DNA from: Pseudopelagicola sp.
GTDB taxonomy: Bacteria; Pseudomonadota; Alphaproteobacteria; Rhodobacterales; Rhodobacteraceae
Length of the DNA stretch: 44,360 nucleotides
Reading direction: 5' to 3'
Assembly (NCBI GenBank): GCA_026195905.1
Contig: JAPHRE010000014.1
Span: 1-44,360, forward strand
A program made the position numbers and the translations under genes. The notes beneath the pieces are model-generated. The model was not told the DNA's origin. It worked only from the letters and a program-made list of their open reading frames with translations, and did not search any database. Below, in pieces: positions 1 to 8,195 of this stretch (positions within the stretch are counted from its first letter, which is position 1; each line of letters opens with the position of its first letter).

Positions 1-1179
1 CAGTAGATCGTCGATCGCGGCCATGAAAATGGCTGTGCCGGTCGGGATCAGACTATCGGGAAAGTCATAATCCGGGTTGTGCAGAGCGGGCGCGCTGAGA
101 CCGCTTCCCAGAAGGAACATGGCCGATTGCGCCACATCCGCAAAGCGCCCGAAATCCTCGGAGGCCCGCATTGGCAGGTGCCCGTCGTCCTTGATAAGCC
201 CAAGCCGCCGGACCGCGCGGTCAAGCACGGCGGTGGCCTCGGGATCGTTGGTGCAGGCGCGGAAGTAATCATGGTAGGCGAGGGATACCTGAAGGCCGTG
301 ATCATCCGCGATTTGATGCACAGCGTTTTCAGCCTCGCGACACAGACGTGCCATGCCCGTGTCCGTCAGGCTGCGCAGCGTGACCCAAAGCGCAGCGTCG
401 CCGGGCGCAACGCCAAAGGCGGGTTCTCCGACGCGGATATGGGTGATCGTGGCAAGCGCGAAATCGGCGTGGGTTTCGGGCGCTGCGGCGCTTAGGCTTT
501 GCAGGGCGGGAACCAACGCGGCGATGGCCGGGGTCGGCGGCACGCCGGTTTCAGGCTGTGAGGCGTGGGCGGTGCGTCCTGCGAGGCGAATCTCAAGCCC
601 ACATGAGGCACAGTTGGCGGGACCATCCTGAAGCGCGACATGACCGAGGGCGAGGCCGGGCATGTTATGCAGCGACAGGGCGTAGTCGATTGAGATAGAG
701 GCGAAATTCGTGTCCTCCAGGACTTTTGCCGCGCCTGATCCATCCTCTTCTGCGGGTTGAAAGAGCAGGATAACGCGCCCCTTTTGAGGCCGATGGCGCG
801 ACAGATTCCGTGCGACGCCCATCAGCATGGCCATGTGGCCATCATGGCCGCAAAGATGCCCCTTGCCCGGTATGGTAGAGCGGTGATCGGCGTCGGAATG
901 TTCCTCGATGGGAAGCGCATCCAACTCGCAGCGCAGGAGGACGGTAGGTCCGTCTCGGGCACCTGCGTAAAACGCGGCGATGCCGTGGCCGCCAAGCCCG
1001 GTCAGAACCTCGTCCGGCCCGGTCGTCGCGAGGGCCGCCGAGATGCGTTTGGCGGTCTCGGCCTCTTGTCCCGAAAGTTCGGGGTGACGGTGCAGATCAT
1101 GGCGCAGCGCAGTGAGGCCTGCGATGTCCTCGGCGGTGAGGGTGGGCAGGGCGTTGTTCTGGGCGGTGTGATCCGTCAT
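1..1179 (-). CDS. M20 family amidohydrolase/peptidase (C-terminus cut by window edge)
   Basis: Partial gene: the frame starts at an ATG at 1179 and is still open at base 1, giving 393 residues, close to the usual family length, so only a few residues are probably missing. It belongs to the M20D amidohydrolase group (hippurate/N-acyl amino acid hydrolases), cytoplasmic di-metal enzymes that hydrolyse an amide bond. Visible family motifs are LRHDLHRHPELSGQE near the N-terminus, LLRCELDALPIEE (normally R-A-D-M-D-A-L-P), CGHDGHMAML with metal-binding His/Asp, FQPAEEDGSGA with the catalytic Glu pair, and LHNMPGLALG. The gene starts 4 bp after the metG stop, so the two are probably cotranscribed. 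The natural substrate cannot be read from the sequence. Confidence 0.88.
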   Translation of the reverse strand, partial: MTDHTAQNNALPTLTAEDIAGLTALRHDLHRHPELSGQEAETAKRISAALATTGPDEVLTGLGGHGIAAFYAGARDGPTVLLRCELDALPIEEHSDADHRSTIPGKGHLCGHDGHMAMLMGVARNLSRHRPQKGRVILLFQPAEEDGSGAAKVLEDTNFASISIDYALSLHNMPGLALGHVALQDGPANCASCGLEIRLAGRTAHASQPETGVPPTPAIAALVPALQSLSAAAPETHADFALATITHIRVGEPAFGVAPGDAALWVTLRSLTDTGMARLCREAENAVHQIADDHGLQVSLAYHDYFRACTNDPEATAVLDRAVRRLGLIKDDGHLPMRASEDFGRFADVAQSAMFLLGSGLSAPALHNPDYDFPDSLIPTGTAIFMAAIDDLL

Positions 1180-1183
1180 CGCG

Positions 1184-2896
1184 TCAATCGCGGGTGCCTG
1201 CGAAACGCTCTTGCCAGTCTTCGCGCTCGGCGTCGGTGATCTTGCGGAAAGTCACGTCTGGCACGGTGAAAGCATGGCCGGGGGGCAATGCGGCGAGTGC
1301 GGCGGGGACATCATCGGGCCAAGCGTCATTGTCGGTTTGCATCGCGGTGAGCAGCGCATCTTTGGCGTCGGGGATGAAGGGGGCCGACAACACGGCGTAG
1401 AACCGGATTAGGCTCAGCGCGAGGCGGATTTGCGCGGCGGCTTTGTCCGGGTCTTCTTTGAAGGTCGACCAAGGCGCGGCGTTTTGCAGGTATTCGTTGC
1501 CTGCAACCCAGATCGCGCGCAATTCCTGCGCCGATTTGCGCACCTCCATCGCCTCCATATGGGCCTCATAGGCGCGGGTGCGGGTGGTGAGTTCTTCGAT
1601 CAAGGCCTGTTCGGTCTCGCCAAACGTCCCGCCCGAGGGCACCTTTTCGCCGAATTTGGAGCGGCAGAATTTGGTCACGCGGGAGACGAAATTCCCGAGC
1701 ACGTCGGCAAGGTCTTTGTTCACCGATTGCTGGAAATTTTCCCAAGTGAATTCGGCGTCCGAACTTTCGGGAGCGTGCGAAAGCAGCCACCAACGCCAGT
1801 AATCAGCGGGCAGGATTTCAAGCGCCTGATCCATGAAAACGCCACGCCCGCGCGAGGTCGAGAATTGGCCTCCGTCATAGTTTAAGTAGTTGAAAGACTT
1901 GATATAATCGACAAGTTTCCACGGCTCACCCGAGCCGAGAATCGTCGCCGGGAAAGACAGCGTGTGGAAGGGCACATTGTCCTTGCCCATGAACTGGGTG
2001 TAGCGGACGTCGTCGGCGCCTTTGTCGGTGCGCCACCAGCGTTGCCAGTCGGTGCCTTTGCCGGTGTCGACCCATTCCTTGGCGCAGGCGATATATTCGA
2101 TGGGGGCATCGAACCAGACGTAAAAGACCTTACCCTCCATGCCGGGCCAGTCTTCGGTGCCTTTCTTGACCGGGATGCCCCAGTCGAGATCGCGGGTGAT
2201 GCCGCGGTCCTTAAGGCCGTCGCCATCGTTGAGCCATTTCTTGGCAATCGAGGTCGTCAGGATCGGCCAATCGGCCTTGGAATCGATCCAGGCCTCAAGC
2301 TCATCCTTCATCTGCGACTGGCAGAGATAGAGGTGTTTTGTCTCGCGCATCTCAAGATCGGTCGAGCCGGAAATCGTCGAATGCGGGTTGAGAAGATCGA
2401 CGGGATCAAGCTGTTTTGTGCAGTTGTCACACTGATCGCCGCGCGCCGATTCAAAGCCGCAATTGGGGCAGGTGCCTTCGATATAGCGATCCGGTAGAAA
2501 CCGCCCGTCGGCCTTGGAATACATTTGATTTTCAACGACTTCGCGGATCAGCCCCCGGTCGGCAAGGACGCCTGCGAAGTGTTGGGTGAGGGCGTGGTTT
2601 TCCGGGCTGGACGAGCGGCCAAAATGGTCAAAGGAGAGGCGAAAGCCATCGGCAATTTTCGCCTGCACGTCATGCATTTCGGTGCAGTAGTCGGCGATGG
2701 GCTTGCCGGCTTTGGCGGCGGCGAGTTCTGCCGGGGTGCCGTGTTCGTCGGTGGCGCAGAGAAACAGCACCTCGTTGCCGCGTCCGCGTTGGTAGCGGGC
2801 GAACAGATCGGCGGGCAATTGGCTGCCGACGAGGTTCCCGAGATGCTTGATTCCGTTGATGTAAGGAATGGCCGAGGTGATGAGGTGGCGCGCCAT
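1184..2896 (-). CDS. metG: Methionine--tRNA ligase
   Basis: 570-residue class I methionyl-tRNA synthetase, which charges tRNA-Met in the cytoplasm. The N-terminus [21 protein letters not shown] carries the HIGH-type signature as HLGN. A zinc-binding insert contains CPNCG and CDNC pairs at about residues 143-160. The catalytic domain continues with [13 protein letters not shown] and [10 protein letters not shown]. The KMSKS loop reads QFSTSRG, so both lysines of the textbook motif are absent; FSTS-type loops are known in related MetRS, but Gln for the first Lys is less usual. There is no C-terminal EMAP-like tRNA-binding domain. The ATG at 2896 follows a GGAAGAG-type ribosome site. The downstream amidohydrolase is 4 bp away. 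A copy of the dispersed 47-bp element lies about 90 bp upstream. Confidence 0.97.
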   Translation of the reverse strand: MARHLITSAIPYINGIKHLGNLVGSQLPADLFARYQRGRGNEVLFLCATDEHGTPAELAAAKAGKPIADYCTEMHDVQAKIADGFRLSFDHFGRSSSPENHALTQHFAGVLADRGLIREVVENQMYSKADGRFLPDRYIEGTCPNCGFESARGDQCDNCTKQLDPVDLLNPHSTISGSTDLEMRETKHLYLCQSQMKDELEAWIDSKADWPILTTSIAKKWLNDGDGLKDRGITRDLDWGIPVKKGTEDWPGMEGKVFYVWFDAPIEYIACAKEWVDTGKGTDWQRWWRTDKGADDVRYTQFMGKDNVPFHTLSFPATILGSGEPWKLVDYIKSFNYLNYDGGQFSTSRGRGVFMDQALEILPADYWRWWLLSHAPESSDAEFTWENFQQSVNKDLADVLGNFVSRVTKFCRSKFGEKVPSGGTFGETEQALIEELTTRTRAYEAHMEAMEVRKSAQELRAIWVAGNEYLQNAAPWSTFKEDPDKAAAQIRLALSLIRFYAVLSAPFIPDAKDALLTAMQTDNDAWPDDVPAALAALPPGHAFTVPDVTFRKITDAEREDWQERFAGTRD

Positions 2897-2988
2897 GAGG
2901 TCTCTTCCGTTGTCCCGCTAGTCTTGCCCTCCCTAGACCAAAGCGGCGCGTGTTTCCAGCGGATGTTTGGCGCGAAAACGGGCAAAAT

Positions 2989-3035
2989 CGGGGGTCTGTA
3001 TCACGTCGGTATTGCGTCGGTATTGCGACAGTGCG
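2989..3035 (+). repeat. Dispersed 47-bp element, copy 1
   Basis: Read on the plus strand this stretch is CGGGG followed by three tandem 11-bp units: GTCTGTATCAC (2994-3004), GTCGGTATTGC (3005-3015) and GTCGGTATTGC (3016-3026), then GACAGTGCG (3027-3035). The same 47 bases occur without a mismatch at 43542-43588, and a diverged copy lies at 30545-30586. It occupies the gap between the MFS stop and the metG start. No protein is predicted from it. Confidence 0.85.
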
Positions 3036-3049
3036 GTTTTTGGGCAGGC

Positions 3050-4288
3050 TTAGGCGCCGTTTTCGGGGCCACGGTCGCGCTGACGGCCCATGAGGCGGCC
3101 GATGGTGAAGGTGGTGCGCGGGGCATAGACATAGCGCGTTTTGTTTTCGACCGTAGGGCGAATGCGCATCCGGGTCATGCCAAAGACAATCAGCACACCA
3201 TGTCCGATGGCAATCATCACGAAGAGGGCCGAGGGGCCGAAACGGTCGATCAGGCCGGAGGCAAAAAGCGGCGCGGCAATCGCGCCGAGGGCAAAGAAGA
3301 ACATCAACGCCGCTGAAAGTTCGACCCGCTCTTCGGGGCTGGCAAAATCATTGGCATGGGCCGAGGCGACGGAGTAAATCGGGAAGGCCGTCAGGCCGAA
3401 CACCACGGCGTTGAGCATGATGATATTGGTGCCTAGATTGCCGGTCAAAACGGTCGAGACGCAGGACAGCACCGCCGCCGCCGAAAGCCAGATCAAAACC
3501 CAACGGCGATCAAATTTATCCGCAAGCCAGCCAACCGGGTATTGTGCGAGCGCGCCGCCAAGGACAAAGGCGGCGAGAAACCAAGCGACCTGATCCGTGG
3601 CAAGGCCGACTTGTGTGCCGTAAACGGGGCCGATCATGCGGAAGGAGGCCGAGCTTAGCGCCGCGACGACCACACCGGCGGCGGCAAGCGGCGAGCGCGC
3701 GACCGCCAGCATGGGGCGCAGGCGCGGGGCGTGGGGCGTTTGGGGTTGGGAGGATTTGCTTAGGGTGATGGGCAAGAGCGCGGCGCAGCACAGGATCGCA
3801 AGCAGGTTGTAAGAGACATAGGAGGCGGGTTCGAGGATGGAAATGACCATCTGTGCCGCCAAGGACGCGCCCATATCGACAACCCGGTAAGTGCCCATAG
3901 CGCGGCCCCGGTTTTCGTTGGTGACGCGCGCCTGAAGCCAGGCCTCGATGACGGTATAACAGCCCGCAACGCAGAGACCGGAGGCGATACGCATCAGCGC
4001 CCAGGCCATTGGATCAATGACGAGGAAATGCGCAATAAGGCCAATGGCGCCGGTGGCGGTAAAGGCGGCGAAAGCGCGGGAATGGCCGATGCTGCCCATC
4101 AGGCGGGGCGCCCACCAGCAGCCGATAAAAAAGCCCAGGAAATGCGCCGAGCCGAGGAGGCCGATTTCCTTGGTGCTAAAGCCCAGTGTCAGGCCGGAGA
4201 GCGCATCCAAGGGGCCAACCCCGCCCGTGCTCAGTTGTAGCAGGATGACCGAGAGGAAGAGGGCAGCGGAGGTTAACAAAAAGCGCAT
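3050..4288 (-). CDS. MFS transporter, YcaD-like
   Basis: 412-residue inner-membrane major facilitator protein with about 12 hydrophobic segments. It resembles the YcaD branch: RIASGLCVAGCYTVIEAWL followed by NENRGRAMGTYRVVDMGAS, and ALAQYPVGWLADKFDRRWVL as the cytoplasmic GWxADKxDRR loop between helices 8 and 9. The frame is open upstream to 4384, but I chose the ATG at 4288 because the first membrane helix (RFLLTSAALFLSVILL) begins directly after it and the upstream extension is hydrophilic. No strong Shine-Dalgarno is visible there. It is divergent from the agmatinase-like gene, with 223 bp between them. Substrate unknown; YcaD itself has no firmly established substrate. Confidence 0.9.
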   Translation of the reverse strand: MRFLLTSAALFLSVILLQLSTGGVGPLDALSGLTLGFSTKEIGLLGSAHFLGFFIGCWWAPRLMGSIGHSRAFAAFTATGAIGLIAHFLVIDPMAWALMRIASGLCVAGCYTVIEAWLQARVTNENRGRAMGTYRVVDMGASLAAQMVISILEPASYVSYNLLAILCCAALLPITLSKSSQPQTPHAPRLRPMLAVARSPLAAAGVVVAALSSASFRMIGPVYGTQVGLATDQVAWFLAAFVLGGALAQYPVGWLADKFDRRWVLIWLSAAAVLSCVSTVLTGNLGTNIIMLNAVVFGLTAFPIYSVASAHANDFASPEERVELSAALMFFFALGAIAAPLFASGLIDRFGPSALFVMIAIGHGVLIVFGMTRMRIRPTVENKTRYVYAPRTTFTIGRLMGRQRDRGPENGA

Positions 4289-4511
4289 GGGGATCAGCTT
4301 GGCGCGGCGCGGGCGGTCGGGTCTTGCGGATAATCGACACCCGGCGTCGTTTTTAGCCCTCTGGTGAGTTGGGAATGGCACCATGCGCGCATGGCGGTGG
4401 CCAAGAGTCCAGCCGCCTTATGCCTTGTGCAAAGGTTTGGGGGCGATGGCTATTGCCGGGGCGGGAAAATCTGCGCAGGTTGGCGCAAAGATAGCGAAAG
4501 AGGAGGCACAG

Positions 4512-5471
4512 ATGGCGGATCATAGGTATGAGACAGGGCGGCTCGACCTGCCATTTGTCGGGATTTCGACATTTGGCAAGCGCCCCTATGTGAGCGACTG
4601 GGATGCTATAGAGGCGGATGTGGCCGTGATGGGCGCACCGTTCGATTTTGGCACGCAATGGCGACCCGGCGCGCGGTTTGGGCCGCGGGCGGTGCGCGAG
4701 GCCTCGACGTTGTTTTCCTTTGGCCATGCCGGGGCGTATGACCATGAGGACGATGCGACCTACCTGCCGGAAAGCGTTCGGATCGTGGATATTGGCGATG
4801 CGGATATCGTGCATACGGATACGATGAAGAGCCATGCCAATATCGAAGAAGGCGTACGCAAGATGCTTCAGGCCGGGGCGCTTCCGGTGGTGATCGGGGG
4901 GGATCATTCGGTCAATATCCCTTGTATCAACGCGTTCGATGGCGATGGCGATATTCATATCCTGCAAATCGACGCGCATCTTGATTTTGTCGATGAGCGT
5001 CATGGGGTGCGGTTCGGGCATGGCAACCCGATGCGGCGGGCGGCGGAAAAGCCTTATGTCACCGGGCTGACGCAGGTCGGGATCCGCAATGTGTCGTCCA
5101 CCGCCAAGGAGGGCTATGACGCGGCGCGGTCGATGGGGAGCGATATTCTTTCGGTGCGACAGGCGCGGGCGATTGGGGCGGAGGCCTTGATTGCGCGTAT
5201 CCCCGAGGCGGCGCGGGTCTATGTCACGATTGATATTGACGGGTTTTGTCCGTCAATCGCGCCCGGCACTGGCACGCCGAGCCACGGGGGATTCCTCTAT
5301 TACGATGTGCTTGAGATAATGCAGGCGCTCGCCAAGCGGCACGAGGTTGTGGGCATCGACCTTGTCGAGGTGGCACCGGATTATGACCCGACGGGATCGA
5401 CGTCGGTCCTTGCGGCGCAGGTTTTGCTCAATACGTTGGGCTTTATTTTTCATGCGCGTGGGGCGCGCTGA
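4512..5471 (+). CDS. speB: Agmatinase-like ureohydrolase
   Basis: 319-residue arginase/agmatinase family enzyme, hydrolysing a guanidino group to urea with a di-manganese centre. All six expected metal ligands are visible: His132 in GGDHS, Asp154/His156/Asp158 in DAHLDFVDE, and Asp241/Asp243 in TIDIDGFCPS. The loop PGTGTPSHGG follows. The usual third Asp of the D-x-D-x-x-D-P signature is replaced by Cys246 and Pro by Ser, outside the direct metal ligands. The start at 4512 has a strong AGGAGG at 4501-4506; a longer in-frame extension upstream lacks such a site. Agmatine is the family default, but guanidinobutyrate or guanidinopropionate are possible, so the symbol is tentative. Followed after 29 bp by the aldo/keto reductase. 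Confidence 0.88.
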   Translation: MADHRYETGRLDLPFVGISTFGKRPYVSDWDAIEADVAVMGAPFDFGTQWRPGARFGPRAVREASTLFSFGHAGAYDHEDDATYLPESVRIVDIGDADIVHTDTMKSHANIEEGVRKMLQAGALPVVIGGDHSVNIPCINAFDGDGDIHILQIDAHLDFVDERHGVRFGHGNPMRRAAEKPYVTGLTQVGIRNVSSTAKEGYDAARSMGSDILSVRQARAIGAEALIARIPEAARVYVTIDIDGFCPSIAPGTGTPSHGGFLYYDVLEIMQALAKRHEVVGIDLVEVAPDYDPTGSTSVLAAQVLLNTLGFIFHARGAR

Positions 5472-5500
5472 ACGGATTTGACGGAAAGGAAACGCGACAG

Positions 5501-6544
5501 ATGAAGATGAAACCGCTTGGCCGGACGGGGATCGAGGTCTCAGAGCTTTGCCTTGGGACGATGACCTTTGGCACCCAGACGCAAGAGGCCGAGGCCCATG
5601 CGCAGATGGAGGTGGCGCGCGATCACGGGATCAATTTCTTTGATGCCGCCGAGATGTATCCGGTCAACCCGATCAGCGCCGAGACGGTCGGTCTTACCGA
5701 GGAAATTGTCGGCAATTGGTTTGCCAAGACCGGGCGGCGCGATGAGGTTGTGATGGCGACCAAACATTCGGGGGCCGGGTTCAAACACGCGCGGGACGGG
5801 GCGCCGATTTCGGCCAAGACCATTGCGGAGGCGATTGAGGGGTCGCTGCGGCGTCTGAAGACGGGGTATATCGACCTGTATCAATTCCACTGGCCCAATC
5901 GGGGGTCGTATATGTTCCGTCAGAACTGGGGGTTTGATCCCTCCACGCAGGACCGTGAGGCGACGCGGGCGCATATGGAAGAGGCGCTTGAGGCGCTTCA
6001 GGCACAGGTTGATAAGGGCAATATCCGCGCCTTTGGTCTTTCGAACGAGAGTGCCTGGGGCACGGCGGAATGGCTGCGCATCGCGGGGGAAAAGGGCGGG
6101 CCGCGGGTGGCGTCGATCCAGAACGAATATTCGCTTTTGTGCCGTCTTTATGACACCGACCTTGCGGAGTTGAGCGTCAATGAGGATGTGGGCCTATTGG
6201 CGTTTTCGCCGCTGGCGGCGGGGCTTTTGACGGGCAAGTATCAGCACGGGCGGGTGCCGGAAGGGTCGCGCATGTCGATTGTCGAAACCCTTGGCGGGCG
6301 CAAGTCGGCGCGGGTCTTCGGGGCGGTGGATGCCTATCTCGCGATTGCCCAGACGCATGGGATTGACCCTGTGCATATGGCGATGGCCTTCACGTTGCAG
6401 CGGCCTTTCATGTGTGCGTCGATTTTCGGGGCGACGCATCTTGATCAGCTTGAGCATATCCTCAAATGCACCGAAGTGACGCTTACGGAAGAGATCATGC
6501 AGGATATTAACGATGCGCATCGCGCCCATCCGATGCCCTATTGA
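5501..6544 (+). CDS. tas: Aldo/keto reductase, Tas family
   Basis: 347-residue NADPH-dependent aldo/keto reductase, very close in length and motifs to E. coli Tas (346 aa): VSELCLGTMTFG at the N-terminus, NFFDAAEMYPVNP, and QFHWPNRGS. The catalytic tetrad is complete: Asp48, Tyr53, Lys88 and His130. The beta8/nucleotide-binding end is recognisable as FGATHLDQLE. A GGAAAGGAAA ribosome site precedes the ATG at 5501. It sits in a same-strand run with the agmatinase-like gene and the small membrane protein, suggesting cotranscription. The physiological substrate is unknown; Tas proteins have been linked to starvation and tyrosine suppressor phenotypes in E. coli, which does not fix the reaction here. 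Confidence 0.93.
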   Translation: MKMKPLGRTGIEVSELCLGTMTFGTQTQEAEAHAQMEVARDHGINFFDAAEMYPVNPISAETVGLTEEIVGNWFAKTGRRDEVVMATKHSGAGFKHARDGAPISAKTIAEAIEGSLRRLKTGYIDLYQFHWPNRGSYMFRQNWGFDPSTQDREATRAHMEEALEALQAQVDKGNIRAFGLSNESAWGTAEWLRIAGEKGGPRVASIQNEYSLLCRLYDTDLAELSVNEDVGLLAFSPLAAGLLTGKYQHGRVPEGSRMSIVETLGGRKSARVFGAVDAYLAIAQTHGIDPVHMAMAFTLQRPFMCASIFGATHLDQLEHILKCTEVTLTEEIMQDINDAHRAHPMPY

Positions 6545-6594
6545 GCACGCCCCCGCCTTGCGATAGGGCGGAGCGTCAGAGGAAGGAACACGAG

Positions 6595-7086
6595 ATGGCA
6601 GACCAGGAAATCCTTGCAGAATTGCGCGCCTCGGCGCCGCGCCGGTGGATGGGGGTTGCCATCATGGCCGCGCTTGGCGGGTTGTTGATCTATATCGCGC
6701 TTGTCACGCCACCTGAGGTCTTGGCGTGGCAGGCCTTCCTATTGGTGCTTGGGGGCTTGTCGCTCTGGTTGGCGCAGGCGACGCGGCGGGCGACCGAGCT
6801 GACCCTGACGCTGACAGAAGAGGGGATCGTCGATAGCGCGGGCGAGACCGTGGCGCAGATTGGCGACATTGAAGGCGTGAGCCGTGGGATGTTTGCCATG
6901 AAACCCTCGAACGGCTTCACGCTACGGCTTCGTCGCCGGGATGTGGGGCGTTGGCGTCCGGGGCTTTGGTGGCGGTTTGGCAAACGCGTTGGCATTGGCG
7001 GCGTGACGCCCGGACCACAAAGCAAGATGATGGCGCAGATGATTGAGGCGCTTGTGGCGCAGCGCGGGCCGGGCCACGACGCCTAA
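6595..7086 (+). CDS. Small two-helix membrane protein of unknown function
   Basis: 163 residues. I do not recognise a named family. The sequence shows a short N-terminal cytoplasmic segment (ADQEILAELRASAPRRWMG), two closely spaced membrane helices at about residues 19-37 and 43-60, and a soluble C-terminal part of about 100 residues with alternating hydrophobic residues (ELTLTLTEEGIVDSAGE) that could form a small beta domain. A TTG at 6541 would give an 18-residue longer product, but the ATG at 6595 has AGGAAGGA just upstream and is preferred. It lies 50 bp after the tas gene on the same strand. Confidence 0.8.
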   Translation: MADQEILAELRASAPRRWMGVAIMAALGGLLIYIALVTPPEVLAWQAFLLVLGGLSLWLAQATRRATELTLTLTEEGIVDSAGETVAQIGDIEGVSRGMFAMKPSNGFTLRLRRRDVGRWRPGLWWRFGKRVGIGGVTPGPQSKMMAQMIEALVAQRGPGHDA

Positions 7087-7101
7087 GGCGGCTTGGCCGC
7101 T

Positions 7102-7665
7102 TTAGACGTTGTTGTCGCCGTCGCTCCAGACGAGTTGGGGCGCAAAACGCGGGCGTGTGAAGATGAACGTCTCAATGGTGATATCGCCAAGTCCAACATC
7201 CAGCGCCGGTTCGTAGGTCGAAAGCGTTTCCACAACGATCAGCGTTTCACCGCCAGCGATGGTTGGTAGAAGCGGTGTGAACTCGTTTAGCTTGGCGGCG
7301 GCAAGTGCTTCCATATTGCCGATGGTTTTCGACCATTCCAGCGTGTGTTTCTCGGTCACGTCGCTATAGCTTACGACGGTGACACGCAGGCCAGAAGGGG
7401 AATCCGACTGGGCAAGAAGATCAAAGAGCTTGCGCGTGCTGTCAAGGTAATAGTCGTCGATTGCCGTCGTCTCACGCGAGAGCATGTCAGAGATGGTAAA
7501 GGCGGCCTTCTCGGTCATGGAACGTGTTTTGTAGCCGTCGAAGAAGACGAACATCGCGATATAGGCCCAGAACAGCATCGGCAAGATGATGGCGGCCTCA
7601 ACAGCGACAGAGCCGCGTGTCTCGTCACGAAAGTTTTCAAGGGCGGTTTTGAGTTTGATCCACAT
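7102..7665 (-). CDS. TadE-like pseudopilin-type membrane protein
   Basis: 187 residues. The N-terminus has the TadE/TadG signature: a short basic stretch, then RGSVAVEAAIILPMLFWAY with the conserved Glu at the start of a single membrane helix (about residues 18-43), and a periplasmic remainder. In this family the Gly/Ala-x-x-x-Glu segment is related to the type IV pilin processing region; TadE and TadF are minor pseudopilins of Flp/Tad pili. It is the third gene of a minus-strand set after TadG and TadE (5-bp gap to the latter). The soluble part has no motif I recognise. No Tad secretion ATPase or platform genes lie in this window. Confidence 0.85.
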   Translation of the reverse strand: MWIKLKTALENFRDETRGSVAVEAAIILPMLFWAYIAMFVFFDGYKTRSMTEKAAFTISDMLSRETTAIDDYYLDSTRKLFDLLAQSDSPSGLRVTVVSYSDVTEKHTLEWSKTIGNMEALAAAKLNEFTPLLPTIAGGETLIVVETLSTYEPALDVGLGDITIETFIFTRPRFAPQLVWSDGDNNV

Positions 7666-7670
7666 GACGC

Positions 7671-8195
7671 TTACCTCGGCTCCTGCACGAAGGCGGAAAG
7701 CGCAACGATCGGCACATCGCCATTGCTATCCTTGTTGAGATAGGGGCCGATGCCCTTGTCGCCGAATATCGGGGTGATCTTGGCGCACGCGCGCAGCACC
7801 ATCAATTGGTTGTCCATGCCGTTTTGGAACGTGGTCACGGGTTGGCTTTCCTCGGCCTGATTGGTGCAGGTTGTCTTGTGCGGCAAGTCCGACCATGAAC
7901 GCATATCGACAATCTGCATCTCAAGCATGAGGTTCTCGTTGCAGTTTTTGACGACCTCGTTGGTGGCGCAAATGCGGCGGCGGATTTCGTCGTGATCGGG
8001 CGCGGTTCCCGTCGATAGGCGGATGTCACGCACCACCAGATCAAGCGCACGCTCCAAGAAGGCCGAGCGCATGGTAATCATGCCGATGTCGATGGACGAC
8101 ACCATGATCCAGAAGAACAGCGGAAACATGATCACGAACTCTATCGAGGCGTGGCCGCTGTCGTCCTTGCGGAGTATGTTCAAGAGCCGTTTCAT
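7671..8195 (-). CDS. TadE family protein
   Basis: 174 residues. It begins KRLLNILRKDDSGHASIEFVI and continues with MFPLFFWIMVSSIDIGMI: the TadE-type motif with Glu at the start of a single membrane helix (about residues 14-37). The periplasmic domain has Cys residues in RRRICATNEVVKNCNEN, KTTCTNQ and VLRACAKI that could form disulfides. Its ATG overlaps the TadG stop codon (ATGA at 8195-8192), so the two are translationally coupled. It probably acts as a minor pseudopilin or envelope-anchored partner of the TadG protein upstream. Confidence 0.87.
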   Translation of the reverse strand: MKRLLNILRKDDSGHASIEFVIMFPLFFWIMVSSIDIGMITMRSAFLERALDLVVRDIRLSTGTAPDHDEIRRRICATNEVVKNCNENLMLEMQIVDMRSWSDLPHKTTCTNQAEESQPVTTFQNGMDNQLMVLRACAKITPIFGDKGIGPYLNKDSNGDVPIVALSAFVQEPR

